Notes: generated by a model not told the origin, from the letters alone. A stretch of DNA of 64,000 nt from Palleniella muris (GCF_004792655.1 NZ_SRZC01000007.1:62001-126000); one strand, 5' to 3'. Shown: positions 34,721 through 43,504, numbered from the stretch's first letter. Numbers and translations: made by a program.

Positions 34721-34735
34721 TAAATTCATTTACAA

Positions 34736-35377
34736 ATGATTGACAATTTCGACATAATCAAACCTTTGTTCTACTTCAATGAAGTGAACAATATGTTTTT
34801 TCATCTTCAGATACTGAGGCGTGGTAAGGATCATCCGGAACTACCAGCGGCAAACAAACTCATTCAGTCATGGCTCGTTAGAAGTCGGGAACAACTTGAT
34901 AACTTGAAGGATGAGGTTGTATTCCTGTGCGAACATTACAAAGCGCGGGCATATATCAATGTTGCTGGGAAAGATTTTGAGAAGTTAAATACCCTCATAC
35001 TCAAAAAACTCGCGGATAATGTTCATACAGGCAATGTCATCAACCCCTGGCATATTTACAACAGTGCTTGTGGCGAATTAACAAGCCGTCGTAAGAGCTG
35101 GATAATTGACATTGATACACGAGACCTCGACACCAAATACGAAGTACTGGAAGAATTGGATGGCATCTGGCTGGAAACTCATCCAGAATCGAAAGAGTAT
35201 TTGGATGAGTGTTGCCGTGACATCGTGTATCTTTTTGCTGAGATTCCGACAATGAATGGATGCCATCTTATCACTAAACCATTTAATCTTCAGAAGTTCA
35301 AAGAAAAGTTTCCGGAGATTGACGTTCACAAGAATAATCCAACGGTGCTTTATGTACCGAAAAGTATAACACAATGA
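34736..35377 (+). CDS. unrecognised protein, possible primase/nucleotidyltransferase-like
   Basis: 213 aa. A strand followed by WIIDIDTRDLDTK (Asp-x-Asp) and later GCHLITKPFNLQKF recalls the metal-binding core of archaeo-eukaryotic-type primases, but the match is faint. The stop overlaps the start of the broken rtcB by 4 bases, so the two were once coupled, which may hint at RNA or DNA end repair. Confidence 0.6.
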   Translation: MIDNFDIIKPLFYFNEVNNMFFHLQILRRGKDHPELPAANKLIQSWLVRSREQLDNLKDEVVFLCEHYKARAYINVAGKDFEKLNTLILKKLADNVHTGNVINPWHIYNSACGELTSRRKSWIIDIDTRDLDTKYEVLEELDGIWLETHPESKEYLDECCRDIVYLFAEIPTMNGCHLITKPFNLQKFKEKFPEIDVHKNNPTVLYVPKSITQ

Positions 35378-36415
35378 AGATATTTCAAAATTTAATAGGC
35401 CAAGACGTGAAGATCTTCGGAGATATTCTGGAAGATGAGGCTTTGGCTCAAATACAGCGATTGGCCGATTTCAAGCCATATCAGGATTCCCATATCCGAA
35501 TTATGCCGGATGTTCATGCTGGGAAGGGATGTACTATTGGTACCACAATGTATATAACCGATGCTGTGACCCCTAATCTGGTAGGCGTTGACATAGGGTG
35601 CGGTATGTTTGTCGTTCCGCTGGGTCAGGTTGATATAGACCTCGCTAAGTTTGATGAAGTTGTACATCAGTATATCCCATCCGGCCATAACATTCATAAT
35701 ACTCCGATTCCTCGGTGTTCGTGTATGTCAGTATTATCAAAAGATGACCGAATCGTTATGTAGTCGTGGTTTTGCCGATAGAAACGAAATTATTCAGCAT
35801 TTGAAGGCTGAAGGCCGTGCTAATGAAATTCAAACTGAATTGTCAAAGCTAAAGCCTATTTCGGTGCCTGACGGACTTGCATACATAACAGGAGAAGTCC
35901 AAGAACACTATTTCCATGATATGCAGATTGTCCAAATGTACGCGCAAATGAACCGTGAAACAATGGCATATATCATACTTGCGAAGCTCGGATTAAAGAT
36001 AAGTAGGGCTATTCAGCCATTTCATACTGTTCACAATTACATCGACTTTTCCACTTCAGGGATTATCCTCCGTAAAGGCGCAGTTCGGGCAAATCAAGAT
36101 GAACACCTTATCATTCCAATGAATATGCGAGATGGTTCACTGATTTGTGTTGGTAAGGGGAATCCGGACTGGAACTATTCTGCTCCACATGGAGCCGGGA
36201 GGTTGATGTCTCGCAAGAAGGCAAAGGAAACGCTCTCGGTAGAACAATTTGCCGAAGAGATGAATCAAGTGTACTCTTCTTCGGTGTGCGAAGCAACTCT
36301 TGACGAGGCACCGATGGCTTACAAGCCTATGAAGGCTATCATTGATGCCATTCAGGACACCGTTGAGGTTAAGAAAATCATTCGTCCTATCTATAATTTC
36401 AAGGCAAAGGAGTAA
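35374..36415 (+). pseudogene. rtcB: RNA ligase RtcB, broken by internal deletion and frameshift
   Basis: The first frame (35374-35763) gives the RtcB N-terminus (HIRIMPDVHAGKGCTIG, GVDIGCGM with the metal Cys, PSGHNIHN). The family's middle region, with the conserved GTLGGGNHF and HSGSRN segments, is missing. At about 35715 the sequence jumps, one frame over, to LGVRVCQYYQKM and continues to the normal C-terminus (HTVHNYIDF, GKGNPDWNYSAPHGAGR). About 80 residues including metal-binding His are lost. RtcB seals 2',3'-cyclic phosphate RNA ends; this copy should be inactive unless rescued by recoding. Confidence 0.85.
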
Positions 36416-36462
36416 TATGTGGTAAACTATTATGAGATCAAATAAAAGAAAAATTACGCTTT

Positions 36463-37302
36463 ATGATTATCAACATAACACAACACTGTACATTGCGTTG
36501 TCCGCATTGTATGCAAAACGCTGGGCCTGAACGCAACGAAATGATGAGCAAGGACACATTTATCCAGGCTTTGCGATTTGCAAAGAACATAGGGTCAAAG
36601 GTTGTCATGCTTTCTGGAGGTGAGCCGACATCTCATCCAGAGTTCTTTGATTTTATGGAACTCCTCATCAACAGTGATTTCATATCAGTTTCGGTGCTAT
36701 CCAATGGCACGTTCATCAGAGACCACACTTTCACTGAGAAATTTGCTCAAATGGTGTCAAAGCGGCAAGGGTTTTTCTTGCAGATTTCTTCATTCAAAGG
36801 ATTATATGCCAACTATGATGAACTGCATAAACCCAATTTGAAAGCCTTGCGTCTGTTTGGTGAAAAGGTCGCGTTGTGTGATAAAGACAGCGACATTCGG
36901 ATGAAACCGTTGGGTCGTGCTTGCAGTGGTAAGTGGTACGATGAGGCTAAATGCGTAAACGGATTCCCTTCCTGTATCAACTCATCATTGATATTGGCAC
37001 AGACAAAGGTTCTGTGCAAAATCGGTATAGGTGCACTGATGGAGCATCATCAGCGTTTCTGCCTCCCCATTGTAAGTTGGGACGGCAATATTCGTTTAGG
37101 AGAGTCTGAACAGTGCAAAGTCATCGCTAACATATCGGAGCCGGTATCTCATATTACCCAGAAATTATTCAGCTTCCGTCCGTGTGGCGGCTGCGATTCG
37201 TATAAGTGGCATCTTCAGAACCCTTCTACTGAGCAGGAAAAGCAAGTCTGCAACATATTGTACGGTGTTACTAATCAATCAAACAAAGAGGAGGCAGTAT
37301 GA
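36463..37302 (+). CDS. radical SAM protein
   Basis: 279 aa. CTLRCPHC near residue 9 is the CxxxCxxC cluster motif; VMLSGGEPTSHPEF is the GGE SAM-binding motif. The C-terminal Cys residues (CKIGIG, CGGCDSYKW, VCNIL) suggest an auxiliary iron-sulfur site like SPASM/twitch proteins. It lies next to rtcB and the TIGR02757 gene. The substrate cannot be told from sequence: peptide or nucleoside modification are both possible. Confidence 0.85.
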   Translation: MIINITQHCTLRCPHCMQNAGPERNEMMSKDTFIQALRFAKNIGSKVVMLSGGEPTSHPEFFDFMELLINSDFISVSVLSNGTFIRDHTFTEKFAQMVSKRQGFFLQISSFKGLYANYDELHKPNLKALRLFGEKVALCDKDSDIRMKPLGRACSGKWYDEAKCVNGFPSCINSSLILAQTKVLCKIGIGALMEHHQRFCLPIVSWDGNIRLGESEQCKVIANISEPVSHITQKLFSFRPCGGCDSYKWHLQNPSTEQEKQVCNILYGVTNQSNKEEAV

Positions 37303-37532
37303 CAATAATTGCAGAAATTATAGCTTGGGTGGCGACATTGTTTCGCGGTGCCGGGATGTTAGCGAAAAGCGCTAACACTATCAAATATTTGGTGAGTGCC
37401 GGCAATCTCTTCTGGATGGTCAATGGCATTATGACCCGGAACACCCCACTCATAGTTAGCAATGGATTTTGTTTGGCGGTCATGCTTTATGAAATCATAA
37501 GCAACAAACTCAAAAATGGACAACAGAATTAA
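37299..37532 (+). CDS. small membrane protein (77 aa)
   Basis: Two hydrophobic helices (IIAEIIAWVATLF and LFWMVNGIMTRNTPLIVSNGF). The second part loosely resembles one helix pair of SemiSWEET-type transporters but the match is weak. Start overlaps the previous stop by 4 bases. Confidence 0.6.
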   Translation: MTIIAEIIAWVATLFRGAGMLAKSANTIKYLVSAGNLFWMVNGIMTRNTPLIVSNGFCLAVMLYEIISNKLKNGQQN

Positions 37533-38235
37533 GCAACGGCTGATTGATTGGGCTGGACGGTATGAATCTCCAGCCTTTATCATTGACGACCCGGTGCAAT
37601 TCCCCAGAAAGCATATTGGAAAGCGAGCTGAGATTAGTGGCTTTATCACGTCTTGGCTCGCTTTCGGTAATCGTAAGGCTATCATTAAAGCAGCGGATTG
37701 GCTGGACAAGGACTTTTGTGACGACCCTTATTGCTGGGTGATGACGAAGCAGTATAACTTTTATTATAACGACCACAGGAAGTTTTATCGTTTCTTGTCT
37801 TATGATGATTTGTACAAGCTTGGAGACCGTTTGCGAAGGCTCTACAGCGATTTTGAACGTATGGAGGATATGATTATCTCCCAACCAAATAAAACGCCTG
37901 TAGAAGCCCTGTGTAACTATTTTAAGGGTATCAATGGAATCCCGGATTATAGTAAGGGCTCTGCATGTAAGCGACTCTGTATGTTTTTGCGCTGGATGGT
38001 GAGGTCTGATAGTCCAGTTGATATGGGATTGTGGCACAAGTTGAAGGCCGACGACTTGATGATTCCATTGGACACTCATGTACATCGTATGGCATTGGAA
38101 CTGGATTTGACCAGCCGGAAGCGAGCTGACATGCAAACCGCTCTGGAGATTACCGGTGCAATGAAAGAAGTTTTTCCGAATGACCCAGCAAAAGGCGACT
38201 TTGCCTTGTTTGGGTATGGAATAGAACATAAATAA
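37516..38235 (+). CDS. TIGR02757 (DUF2400) family protein
   Basis: 239 aa, full length for the family. Conserved features: DDPVQFPRK, FITSWLAFGNRKAII, CKRLCMFLRWMVR, and LDTHVHRMALELDL near the end, a helix-hairpin-helix-like part related to DNA glycosylases. Found in many Bacteroidota genomes with unknown function. It overlaps the small membrane protein by 17 bases and may belong with the neighbouring repair-like genes. Confidence 0.85.
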   Translation: MDNRIKQRLIDWAGRYESPAFIIDDPVQFPRKHIGKRAEISGFITSWLAFGNRKAIIKAADWLDKDFCDDPYCWVMTKQYNFYYNDHRKFYRFLSYDDLYKLGDRLRRLYSDFERMEDMIISQPNKTPVEALCNYFKGINGIPDYSKGSACKRLCMFLRWMVRSDSPVDMGLWHKLKADDLMIPLDTHVHRMALELDLTSRKRADMQTALEITGAMKEVFPNDPAKGDFALFGYGIEHK

Positions 38236-38244
38236 TAATTAAAT

Positions 38245-38640
38245 ATGAAAGCAATACTCAAAAATACAGGAGAAATAATTGATGTCCACTGGAACGACGG
38301 GTGGATCAAGGACACTGAACCCAAAGCCTGGTTGAACAGAAATGAATTTGACATATTAGGTTATACGGACGAAGAAGTTCGGGAACAAATTGAACGAGCT
38401 ATTGAAACCGATCGAAAGGAACAATTGATAAAAGCATTACAACGCCCTACCACTATTGCAATAGCGCAAGAAAGTATTGATTGGGAGCAGCGTAAGTACG
38501 AAATTGCCAAAAATGCAATAGTTGGTATTTTGGCCTCGCCAATCATTCCAGGCGTTGATCCTAATCCAAGCGTTGAATGTGTGGCACGTCATTCCGTGCT
38601 GATTGCTAATGCTCTCATCGAAGAACTTAAAAAGTCGTGA
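38245..38640 (+). CDS. unrecognised phage protein (131 aa)
   Basis: An N-terminal strand pair AILKNTGEIIDVHWNDGWIKD, then a helix DEEVREQIERAIETDRKEQ. Similar short starts (AILKNTGEIIDV) are common in Bacteroidota phage proteins of unknown role. Confidence 0.65.
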   Translation: MKAILKNTGEIIDVHWNDGWIKDTEPKAWLNRNEFDILGYTDEEVREQIERAIETDRKEQLIKALQRPTTIAIAQESIDWEQRKYEIAKNAIVGILASPIIPGVDPNPSVECVARHSVLIANALIEELKKS

Positions 38641-38641
38641 T

Positions 38642-38962
38642 ATGAATATAACAGAATTACGTCAAAAGCTTCGTTACGATGGAGAGCACCCCAAGTGCAA
38701 GCGGTGTGGCAAAGAAATATACATACCAATACCACCGGAAGAGTTACAAAAACAATGGGGAATTTTCGCTTGGACAGCATTTGTCAAACAATATATCAAA
38801 CATCATGGGTGGTATGAGCTTGATAACCTAAACGGCAATATAGTGTGTGATAGATGCTTGTGTATTACAGATATACCTAATAACATCATGTTGAAAAGCT
38901 ATGATGAGTGGATTAAAAAATATAAGGAATGGAGACAAGGAACAACCAAGAGGATTATATAA
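38642..38962 (+). CDS. protein with two CxxC pairs (106 aa)
   Basis: Start at 38642 rather than the in-frame 38603 inside the previous gene. CKRCGKEI and CDRCLC are about 50 residues apart, forming a probable zinc ribbon. Overlaps the next gene by 34 bases. Confidence 0.6.
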   Translation: MNITELRQKLRYDGEHPKCKRCGKEIYIPIPPEELQKQWGIFAWTAFVKQYIKHHGWYELDNLNGNIVCDRCLCITDIPNNIMLKSYDEWIKKYKEWRQGTTKRII

Positions 38963-39186
38963 AAATTCGTTGTTCAGATTTTGGTTTGGTGCAGCGAAAA
39001 TATATGCTCTCGCAAGAAGAGATTGATATGATGCCTATTGACATAGTAAAGCGAAATATTGCTATTGAAATAGGTCAATATCTTTTTGACCAGGGAATAC
39101 TCGGTTTCGAGCAAGAAGATAATACTCTGATTGCCAGTTTATATGTAGTAAGGCATCCAGCAGGGGTGCAAAATGAACAGCGATGA
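38929..39186 (+). CDS. unrecognised small protein (85 aa)
   Basis: Mixed alpha/beta with SQEEIDMMPIDIVKRNIAIEIGQYLFD. Overlaps neighbours at both ends (34 and 4 bases), consistent with phage packing. No family recognised. Confidence 0.5.
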   Translation: METRNNQEDYIKIRCSDFGLVQRKYMLSQEEIDMMPIDIVKRNIAIEIGQYLFDQGILGFEQEDNTLIASLYVVRHPAGVQNEQR

Positions 39187-39437
39187 AAACTCATAATAAT
39201 AAGTCATCACCAAAACGCCTAAAGCGTGGAATGTTTGTACAGTTATCCGATGGCTCCATCGAATTGGTTACGGCAGTTTTTAGATTCCCGGCCAATACAA
39301 AATTCCGCAAGAAAGGGTGTACAATGTTTCAATCGAAAAATTGGATATGGCACACAGCATATTCAGACGATGTAAAAATTTTAGGATTCTCTAAAGTAAA
39401 TCAAAATGGAAACTATAGAAATAATCAAAATTATTGA
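39183..39437 (+). CDS. small basic protein (84 aa)
   Basis: Lys-rich start (KTHNNKSSPKRLKRGMFVQL) followed by a small beta fold. Overlaps the next gene by 32 bases. Function unknown. Confidence 0.5.
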   Translation: MKTHNNKSSPKRLKRGMFVQLSDGSIELVTAVFRFPANTKFRKKGCTMFQSKNWIWHTAYSDDVKILGFSKVNQNGNYRNNQNY

Positions 39438-39774
39438 ATCCCAGCTTACAACAGATGAGCAACAGTTATTGAAAGATACTATTAACTATGGCTCCTGGGG
39501 AGATTGCGATATGGAATTTCGCAATGAAGTTGGAGAGGTGGAAACCGCCTACGCATGGGGTTATTGTACTAACGATGCCAAGGACGCTGGTCATTTTAGC
39601 GGTCGTAAAGTTGCCTCGATGTTTAAGTCAATCTACAAGAAACTTTGCCCAGACAATCACACTGGACGTTTCCTCAGTCAATGTAACGACTGGTGGGGAG
39701 ATGGAAGTGGGGATATGCTCTTTATTCGAGGAGAGGCATGTAAGGTTGTAGAAGAATGGGCAAAACAAGAGTAA
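39406..39774 (+). CDS. unrecognised protein (122 aa)
   Basis: Gly/Asp-rich (NYGSWGDCDMEF, CNDWWGDGSGDML) with several His/Cys. The pattern recalls small Bacteroidota proteins of mobile elements; no function known. Confidence 0.6.
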   Translation: METIEIIKIIESQLTTDEQQLLKDTINYGSWGDCDMEFRNEVGEVETAYAWGYCTNDAKDAGHFSGRKVASMFKSIYKKLCPDNHTGRFLSQCNDWWGDGSGDMLFIRGEACKVVEEWAKQE

Positions 39775-39777
39775 GGA

Positions 39778-39981
39778 ATGAAAGCCTCTGAATGTAAATG
39801 CTGCATCTGCGGCAAACAGGCCGTAGCTTTTTGGCCCATGATTGACCCTGACATTCCGGCTGAACCTTATTGCCGGAAATGCCTAAATGAAGCGAAAATT
39901 CAAGTTCTTATGAATTGCTTTGGTAAATCTGAGAAAGAAGCAGAACAATTTGTTAATTTCCTAAACAAGCAAACGCAGTAA
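39778..39981 (+). CDS. small zinc-ribbon protein (67 aa)
   Basis: CKCCICGKQAVAFWP followed by PYCRKCLNEA: a compact Cys4 ribbon, then a helix (FGKSEKEAEQFVNFL). Possibly a DNA- or RNA-binding adaptor. Confidence 0.65.
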   Translation: MKASECKCCICGKQAVAFWPMIDPDIPAEPYCRKCLNEAKIQVLMNCFGKSEKEAEQFVNFLNKQTQ

Positions 39982-40056
39982 ATCATACGAATAAACCAAA
40001 TTGATATGGTGGCTCCGACCACAATAATTCATCTAAATCATTTAACAGTTATGTAA

Positions 40057-40317
40057 ATGAAATTTTTTAATGCTATTTGCAATTGGCTGAAGCGTATTAA
40101 AGAACGCTCTCAGGCCGCACGTCAAGAACGTCATACCAAGCAGTTAGAGAAGATAAGCTGCGAAAGTATCAACGTCACCGAGTTTAACGGTTGTCTATAT
40201 ATTGCTCACGATGGGGTGCCTATCGTAAGAGTAGATGATCTTAAAGCCAAAGCGCCCGATGTTTTGGCTCAAGCTCGTGAAGACTATTTGGCATGGAGAG
40301 CAAAATTTAACGCATAA
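40057..40317 (+). CDS. small basic protein (86 aa)
   Basis: Basic amphipathic N-terminus (WLKRIKERSQAARQERHTKQ), then a beta pair and a helix. No family recognised. Confidence 0.6.
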   Translation: MKFFNAICNWLKRIKERSQAARQERHTKQLEKISCESINVTEFNGCLYIAHDGVPIVRVDDLKAKAPDVLAQAREDYLAWRAKFNA

Positions 40318-40322
40318 CAGCA

Positions 40323-40535
40323 ATGGCAACAGCAAAATTCAAAACAAACGACCGAGTAACAATCGTGAGCAACAGCCTTCAACCCCAGTACAAGGGGAAG
40401 GTTGGTAAAATCAAGAAGGTCTATGCCTCTTTCAGCGATAACGATGCGGAGGAACGCGAGTTCTTCTATCGCGTTGAAGTTGACAACACCGTTCTAAAAG
40501 GAATTGCTTGCGATTCAGACTTACAGCCGGCATAA
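40323..40535 (+). CDS. small KOW/SH3-like protein (70 aa)
   Basis: ATAKFKTNDRVTIVSNSL, then YKGKVGKIKKVYASF, looks like a KOW/SH3-type beta barrel. Such modules bind nucleic acid or protein; the specific role is unknown. Confidence 0.6.
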   Translation: MATAKFKTNDRVTIVSNSLQPQYKGKVGKIKKVYASFSDNDAEEREFFYRVEVDNTVLKGIACDSDLQPA

Positions 40536-40561
40536 GATAGGCGTAAGTCAACTCACCGGTT

Positions 40562-40606
40562 GATGAGGGTTGGGGTACTGGCATATTCTGACCCTCATCT
40601 TTTTTA
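40562..40606 (+). terminator. intrinsic terminator
   Basis: GATGAGGGT (40562-40570) pairs with ACCCTCATC (40591-40599), followed by seven T. Confidence 0.88.
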
Positions 40607-40648
40607 CACCGCAAATTTACAAAAATAATCAATAAAAACATTACAACA

Positions 40649-40837
40649 ATGGCAAAAACAAGTAAGAACACATCTAAAAATGAAGTACGTGAGGTTCGTC
40701 CAACAGATTATCAACCTCAGCCTGGGAATAAGGCCATCCTCAGTTTGGCAGATTTTAGTGACGACAATCTATTTGGCGAACTCCGTCGTCGTGGTTATAA
40801 CGGAGAACTCAGACTCGTTAAAGTGATCAATGTATGA
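40649..40837 (+). CDS. small protein ending in RRRGYNGELR motif (62 aa)
   Basis: The C-terminus LFGELRRRGYNGELRLVKVI closely parallels the end of the next gene (LLKALRAHGYTGELRKAITV), so the two share a short C-terminal module. Overlaps that gene by 4 bases. Confidence 0.6.
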   Translation: MAKTSKNTSKNEVREVRPTDYQPQPGNKAILSLADFSDDNLFGELRRRGYNGELRLVKVINV

Positions 40838-41070
40838 ATGACAGGCTTAAACAATTTTGTAGCAACTGCCATAACAAGAAAGTCGTTGGCAGAAACAGGT
40901 GTCCGTTTGAACAAAAGCACATGTGCCCGGACTATGCTGCTTTCAAAGCTTCTCTGGTGCTGGAAGATGACACCACAGCTCAATTGGTTCCAGTGGACCT
41001 TTTGCTGAAAGCGTTGCGTGCTCATGGCTATACAGGTGAACTTCGTAAGGCTATAACCGTAACAATTTGA
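40834..41070 (+). CDS. small Cys/His protein sharing C-terminal module with neighbour (78 aa)
   Basis: FCSNCHNKKVV, then CPFEQKHMCPDY: a likely zinc site. The C-terminal LRAHGYTGELRKAITV repeats the module of 40649-40837. Function unknown. Confidence 0.6.
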   Translation: MNDRLKQFCSNCHNKKVVGRNRCPFEQKHMCPDYAAFKASLVLEDDTTAQLVPVDLLLKALRAHGYTGELRKAITVTI

Positions 41071-41133
41071 GCTATAATGGTAGAATTGAGTTAATAGTTG
41101 TACAAAGTTTACAAGAAATCCAATGATATTTTG

Positions 41134-41330
41134 TAATTTTGCAGTGGCTTTAATTGCCGAATAAGACATATTAGAAAAGTGCCTCATATTCGTTAAATCG
41201 CCAAATTAAACAAATATACACGAGGCACGGAGACAGCTCATACACAGTGGGCTGCCTATCCGTGCGTGTATATAGGTGTTTGGCGATACCTGCGAATTAG
41301 TACGGATGGCAGCCCACTTTTCTTGTGTCC
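41134..41330 (+). promoter_or_regulatory. promoter plus structured leader with terminator/anti-terminator-like pairing
   Basis: A TAATTTTG -7 box (41134-41141) opens a 282-base gap. Downstream, TGGGCTGCC-T-ATCCGT (41248-41263) can pair over 15 bp with ACGGATGGCAGCCCA (41302-41316), which is followed by CTTTTCTTG. GCACGGA (41225-41231) can instead pair with TCCGTGC (41259-41265). GTGCCTC/GAGGCAC (41179/41222) and TCGCCAAA/TTTGGCGA (41198/41279) also match. Mutually exclusive helices point to a cis-regulatory RNA for the membrane genes that follow. The mechanism is inference. Confidence 0.6.
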
Positions 41331-41352
41331 ATGCAAATATAATGTTACAATT

Positions 41353-41694
41353 ATGAAACAAGAAAAACGAGATGATATAGACACTACGATGTTGATGCTT
41401 ATAGGCTTTGGAGCCGGAGCATTGCTATCTACGGTATTCTTTCTTTTCTTAGGCGTATTTATCGAGGCTGGTGAAAATGAAACATGGTCATTGCAAGCCG
41501 TATGGTCGGGCCTGATGAGCATGTGTATCAGTGTCATCATCGGAATAATCACCTTGCTATATTGGAAACTTATTGCATCTAAAACAGGCGTATTGTTCCC
41601 CAGATTAAACGGATTTAAGTTACTGCTTGCTTTTGCTTCTGTGGTGCCAGGCATGGCTTTGACTATAGGGCTGGCTTATCAATTTATCATGTAA
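41353..41694 (+). CDS. small integral membrane protein (113 aa)
   Basis: Three hydrophobic helices (MLMLIGFGAGALLSTVFFLF, SVIIGIITLLYW, LLLAFASVVPGMALTIGLAY). The start at 41353 follows the structured leader. First of a pair of membrane genes, possibly superinfection-related; this is speculation. Confidence 0.65.
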   Translation: MKQEKRDDIDTTMLMLIGFGAGALLSTVFFLFLGVFIEAGENETWSLQAVWSGLMSMCISVIIGIITLLYWKLIASKTGVLFPRLNGFKLLLAFASVVPGMALTIGLAYQFIM

Positions 41695-41707
41695 CCAAAA
41701 GAAGGGT

Positions 41708-42142
41708 ATGAATCGAAAGAAATTGTTAATTATGGCCAAAATCCTGATAAATGGAGGAATATTGTGCTTGTTGCTATTGTGCTTACCAGTATTATCATAC
41801 TGGGTGGAAAACAACCCATGTATCGTATTGTTCGCTTTGGCGCTCATATTGATAGGTTGTTTTCAATGTATCATAGCGAATAAAAACTTCTCTGAGAGAG
41901 AGCCTGAAGATGATCACCCAAAACGCTTTCCAATAATATGGTACTTCAAAACTATAAAATGGATCTTGATTGTTGCTGTTGCATTTCACATAATAGCAGC
42001 GTCTATTGTTCTGTTCTTTTATTGCCTAAAGCATGAATTTGAAGCCACTTTGCTGGTTACGACGTTTGCAGGAATTGCTATAGGTCTTATATGTGAGGTG
42101 GCTATACCTTATTACAAAAACAGCAAAGATAAAACAAATTGA
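41708..42142 (+). CDS. integral membrane protein (144 aa)
   Basis: About four membrane helices (GGILCLLLLCLPVLSYWV, IVLFALALILIGCFQCII, and two near the C-terminus). Ends one base before the following HTH gene. No family recognised. Confidence 0.65.
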   Translation: MNRKKLLIMAKILINGGILCLLLLCLPVLSYWVENNPCIVLFALALILIGCFQCIIANKNFSEREPEDDHPKRFPIIWYFKTIKWILIVAVAFHIIAASIVLFFYCLKHEFEATLLVTTFAGIAIGLICEVAIPYYKNSKDKTN

Positions 42143-42143
42143 T

Positions 42144-42554
42144 ATGAATTGTACAGAATTATGCGAACAATTGGTAAAACAGAAAGATGAAGCGCATGTA
42201 CGTCTAAAAGACAGTTTACCATATATCTTACAGTTATCCAACAAGAAAATAGAAGCCATTGAACGTGGCTTTGGCAGTTTCAATGTTAATGATATGATGC
42301 TTTACATTCTTATGTGTAAGACATCTTTTATATTAACCGGTCAGGAATACTGGATAATCAGCACCGTTGACGATTTGCGTGAGTGCATTAAGCGAGAGCG
42401 TGAGTTTGCCGGAATATCGTCCAGACAATTAGCAAAGAATGTCAAGGTGCCCATGACAGTAATAGACGCTTTTGAAAATCGTAATGGCGGTTTGAGAATT
42501 GAAAGCTTCTTGGACATTATCAATGCTTTGGATATAGAAATACAATTTGAATAA
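42144..42554 (+). CDS. helix-turn-helix (XRE-like) protein
   Basis: 136 aa. The C-terminal 60 residues (CIKREREFAGISSRQLAKNVKVPMTVI ... LRIESFLDIINALDIEI) are a Cro/C1-type HTH; the N-terminal half is a helical unknown domain. The ATG at 42144 overlaps the tail region of the membrane gene. It could regulate this phage operon or form part of a toxin-antitoxin pair. Confidence 0.7.
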   Translation: MNCTELCEQLVKQKDEAHVRLKDSLPYILQLSNKKIEAIERGFGSFNVNDMMLYILMCKTSFILTGQEYWIISTVDDLRECIKREREFAGISSRQLAKNVKVPMTVIDAFENRNGGLRIESFLDIINALDIEIQFE

Positions 42555-42557
42555 TAT

Positions 42558-42818
42558 ATGAATAAAGAAAGAAGAGAAGAACTATTGGACGTAATCGATT
42601 TGCTGGAAGAGGCAAAAGATAGGATTGGCGAAATCCGAGAGGAAGAAGAAGATGCCTTGTATTCCCTTCCAGAGGGACTTCAAGAATCTTCCAGAGGATT
42701 TGCGATGCAAGACGCTATGGACACTCTCGATGGATTTACTGATTCAATAGACAAAATACAATGCCAAATAGAAGAATTTGCACGTCCTAAGAAAAAGCAG
42801 AAAAACAAAAAGCCATGA
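42558..42818 (+). CDS. small coiled-coil protein (86 aa)
   Basis: Acidic helices (DLLEEAKDRIGEIREEEEDALY) and a Lys-rich tail (KKKQKNKKP). Overlaps the next gene by 4 bases. Confidence 0.6.
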   Translation: MNKERREELLDVIDLLEEAKDRIGEIREEEEDALYSLPEGLQESSRGFAMQDAMDTLDGFTDSIDKIQCQIEEFARPKKKQKNKKP

Positions 42819-43177
42819 GACGTTTTCAATTTACCGACGACGAATACAATAAGCTTTCTACTGTAACCGGATTCCCTGCAATTGACCTTCAGAAACTCGA
42901 CGCCTTGGGTCTGCTGGCGAATGATGTGGCAGTTCGCATGGTGCTGGAATATGAATATCAAACTCAGCGAAAAATGACGAAAGCGTTACCAAAACTCGTC
43001 CTTCAGGCTATAGCAAATAAATACGGCTTATCCCCTCAAAAAGTGAGGGGATTTTTGTTTCATAGAAAGCAGCCGGTTTATTATTGCTCAAAATGCCGTA
43101 AAGAGATTTCTCGCAGTGAGCATAAAAAATTTGATGGTCTCTGCGAGAACTGCGCAATAGATAGTATTAAACTATAA
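42815..43177 (+). CDS. protein with C-terminal zinc finger and internal hairpin (120 aa)
   Basis: YYCSKCRKEIS ... LCENCAID gives a CxxC...CxxC site. In the middle of the coding sequence CCCCTC (43032-43037) pairs with GAGGGG (43045-43050) and is followed by ATTTTTGTTT, a terminator-like signal inside the gene. The N-terminal 75 residues and the finger may be two originally separate units. Confidence 0.6.
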   Translation: MRRFQFTDDEYNKLSTVTGFPAIDLQKLDALGLLANDVAVRMVLEYEYQTQRKMTKALPKLVLQAIANKYGLSPQKVRGFLFHRKQPVYYCSKCRKEISRSEHKKFDGLCENCAIDSIKL

Positions 43178-43188
43178 TTCTTATCGAT

Positions 43189-43494
43189 ATGAACGTAAAG
43201 CAAATTGAAGTGCATGACTATTATAAAGCATTGCACCCTAAAGCGCTCATTCTTTATCATATTCCGGGGCAATATATGGTTCTGGGGAATGACGTTGATC
43301 GAGCGTTAAAATCATTGTCAACTATCCGCGTGTTAGAATCTGGTGTAGGCGTTATGCCTGATGGCTTATCTGTCCTGTCCCTTTTCGGGAGAGACGGTAC
43401 TGAGATATGTATCATTGATTGCCGAAACGAGAACGGGGCACTTGATTTGCCAGATATAGAACGCATAAAAGCAGAAAAAGAAATGGATTATTAA
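43189..43494 (+). CDS. unrecognised protein (101 aa)
   Basis: Alpha/beta pattern (VLESGVGVMPDGLSVLSLFGRDGTEICII) with a Lys/Glu helix at the end. Reminiscent of small Bacteroidota mobile-element proteins. Function unknown. Confidence 0.6.
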   Translation: MNVKQIEVHDYYKALHPKALILYHIPGQYMVLGNDVDRALKSLSTIRVLESGVGVMPDGLSVLSLFGRDGTEICIIDCRNENGALDLPDIERIKAEKEMDY

Positions 43495-43504
43495 ATTTTT
43501 TCAT

